Origin: Hormiphora californensis
Taxonomy: Eukaryota; Ctenophora; Tentaculata; Cydippida; Pleurobrachiidae
Length of the DNA stretch: 64,000 nt
Direction of reading: 5' to 3'
Assembly (NCBI GenBank): GCA_020137815.1
Contig: CM035360.1
Coordinates: forward strand, 3,955,558 to 4,019,557
In this document: positions 63,519 to 64,000 of the stretch, piece by piece
Numbering within the stretch: the first letter of the stretch is position 1
Layout of the letters: each line of letters opens with the position of its first letter
The notes under the pieces: generated by a model
The model's input: only the letters and a program-made list of their open reading frames with translations
Told to the model about the DNA's origin: nothing
The model's database searches: none
Made by a program: the position numbers and the translations under genes

Positions 63519-64000
63519 TTACAATATCATTGAGTTGATTTTGATATTTCACTAGAGACTAAATGATCACTGATCATAGTCATATTCTTGAATCTTCAAT
63601 TGAAGATTGATCAATCCATACTTATAGTGAGAGAGAATTGAGTGAGCTACTTGCTAAGTGTTATCCAGAGGCCCAGTTAATGCACCTTTAACAGGTCTGT
63701 GGTAATAGTGAAAGGGCTTTTAGTTGTTGAGTAAGGGGGAAGGGCTTTTAGAGAATAGATGAGGAGTTAATTTAAGGTGTTAAATCGTACTACGATTCGT
63801 AGTGGTAACCCAATTAACACATAGTTCTTTAAACGGGGGTAGTATATGGCTATAAGAGCTCGGTCACTGCAATCGAAAGGTGCAAGATGTGATTTACTGC
63901 CTTATTTTGTAAAGTTTATCGGAATTTATCTGAATAGATGATGTAGCCGATATTTTAGGGACCACGGAATGTTCATCGATGAAAATATTTTGATGTGCCC
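63519..64000. other. Region without a supported gene
   Basis: AT-rich DNA with a short palindrome (TTGAATCTTCAATTGAAGATT) near 63590. No ORF of interest. Confidence 0.5.

Overview
The window is nuclear DNA from an animal. Genes are split by short GT-AG introns, and there is a FLYWCH zinc finger, a cytosolic sulfotransferase, a rhodopsin-like receptor and a RING/TRAF-type protein. No operon, ribosome binding site or CRISPR array is visible. Long GA/CT microsatellites, many foldback elements and the RING protein's Cys-rich tail make a marine, early-branching invertebrate likely. A sponge is my best guess, but the sequence does not prove it.

Layout. 1-660: last exon of an unrecognised + strand gene with its poly(A) signal. 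660-3300: AT-rich DNA and two foldback repeats. 3314-4540 (-): complete three-exon FLYWCH gene. 4541-17300: mostly repeats, with three exon-like pieces on the + strand (6723, 10620, 12743) and a stretch at 10860-11580 that looks like poor sequence. 17365-23234 (-): complete eight-exon sulfotransferase gene whose introns hold two foldback elements and a long GA tract. 24578-27652 (-): five-exon seven-transmembrane receptor with two apparent one-base deletions. 28200-33000: repeats. 33100-34245 (+): intronless RING/TRAF-zinc-finger gene. 34400-39100: repeats. 39170-41120 (+): last five exons of a gene with a Tyr-motif tail. 45316-45641 (+): first exon of a gene with an SH3-ligand motif and an upstream promoter-like region. 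45642-64000: no convincing gene apart from two copies of a tRNA-like sequence; GA tracts, a nested transposon pair (50517-52650) and a 3.9-kb inverted-repeat element filled with a 62-bp minisatellite (56927-60794).

The genes do not form an obvious pathway. The most distinctive content is the repeat fraction. It includes three foldback elements that end in runs of G/C and have exact 8-bp target duplications, one of them in a splice donor. It also includes a 77-bp unit with terminal direct repeats and 23-bp solo derivatives, pogo-like MITEs starting CAGTCGGACCCCGATTTA, and TA-flanked mariner-like foldbacks.

Exon joins were worked out by hand from splice consensus, phase and family resemblance. 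No database search was possible.
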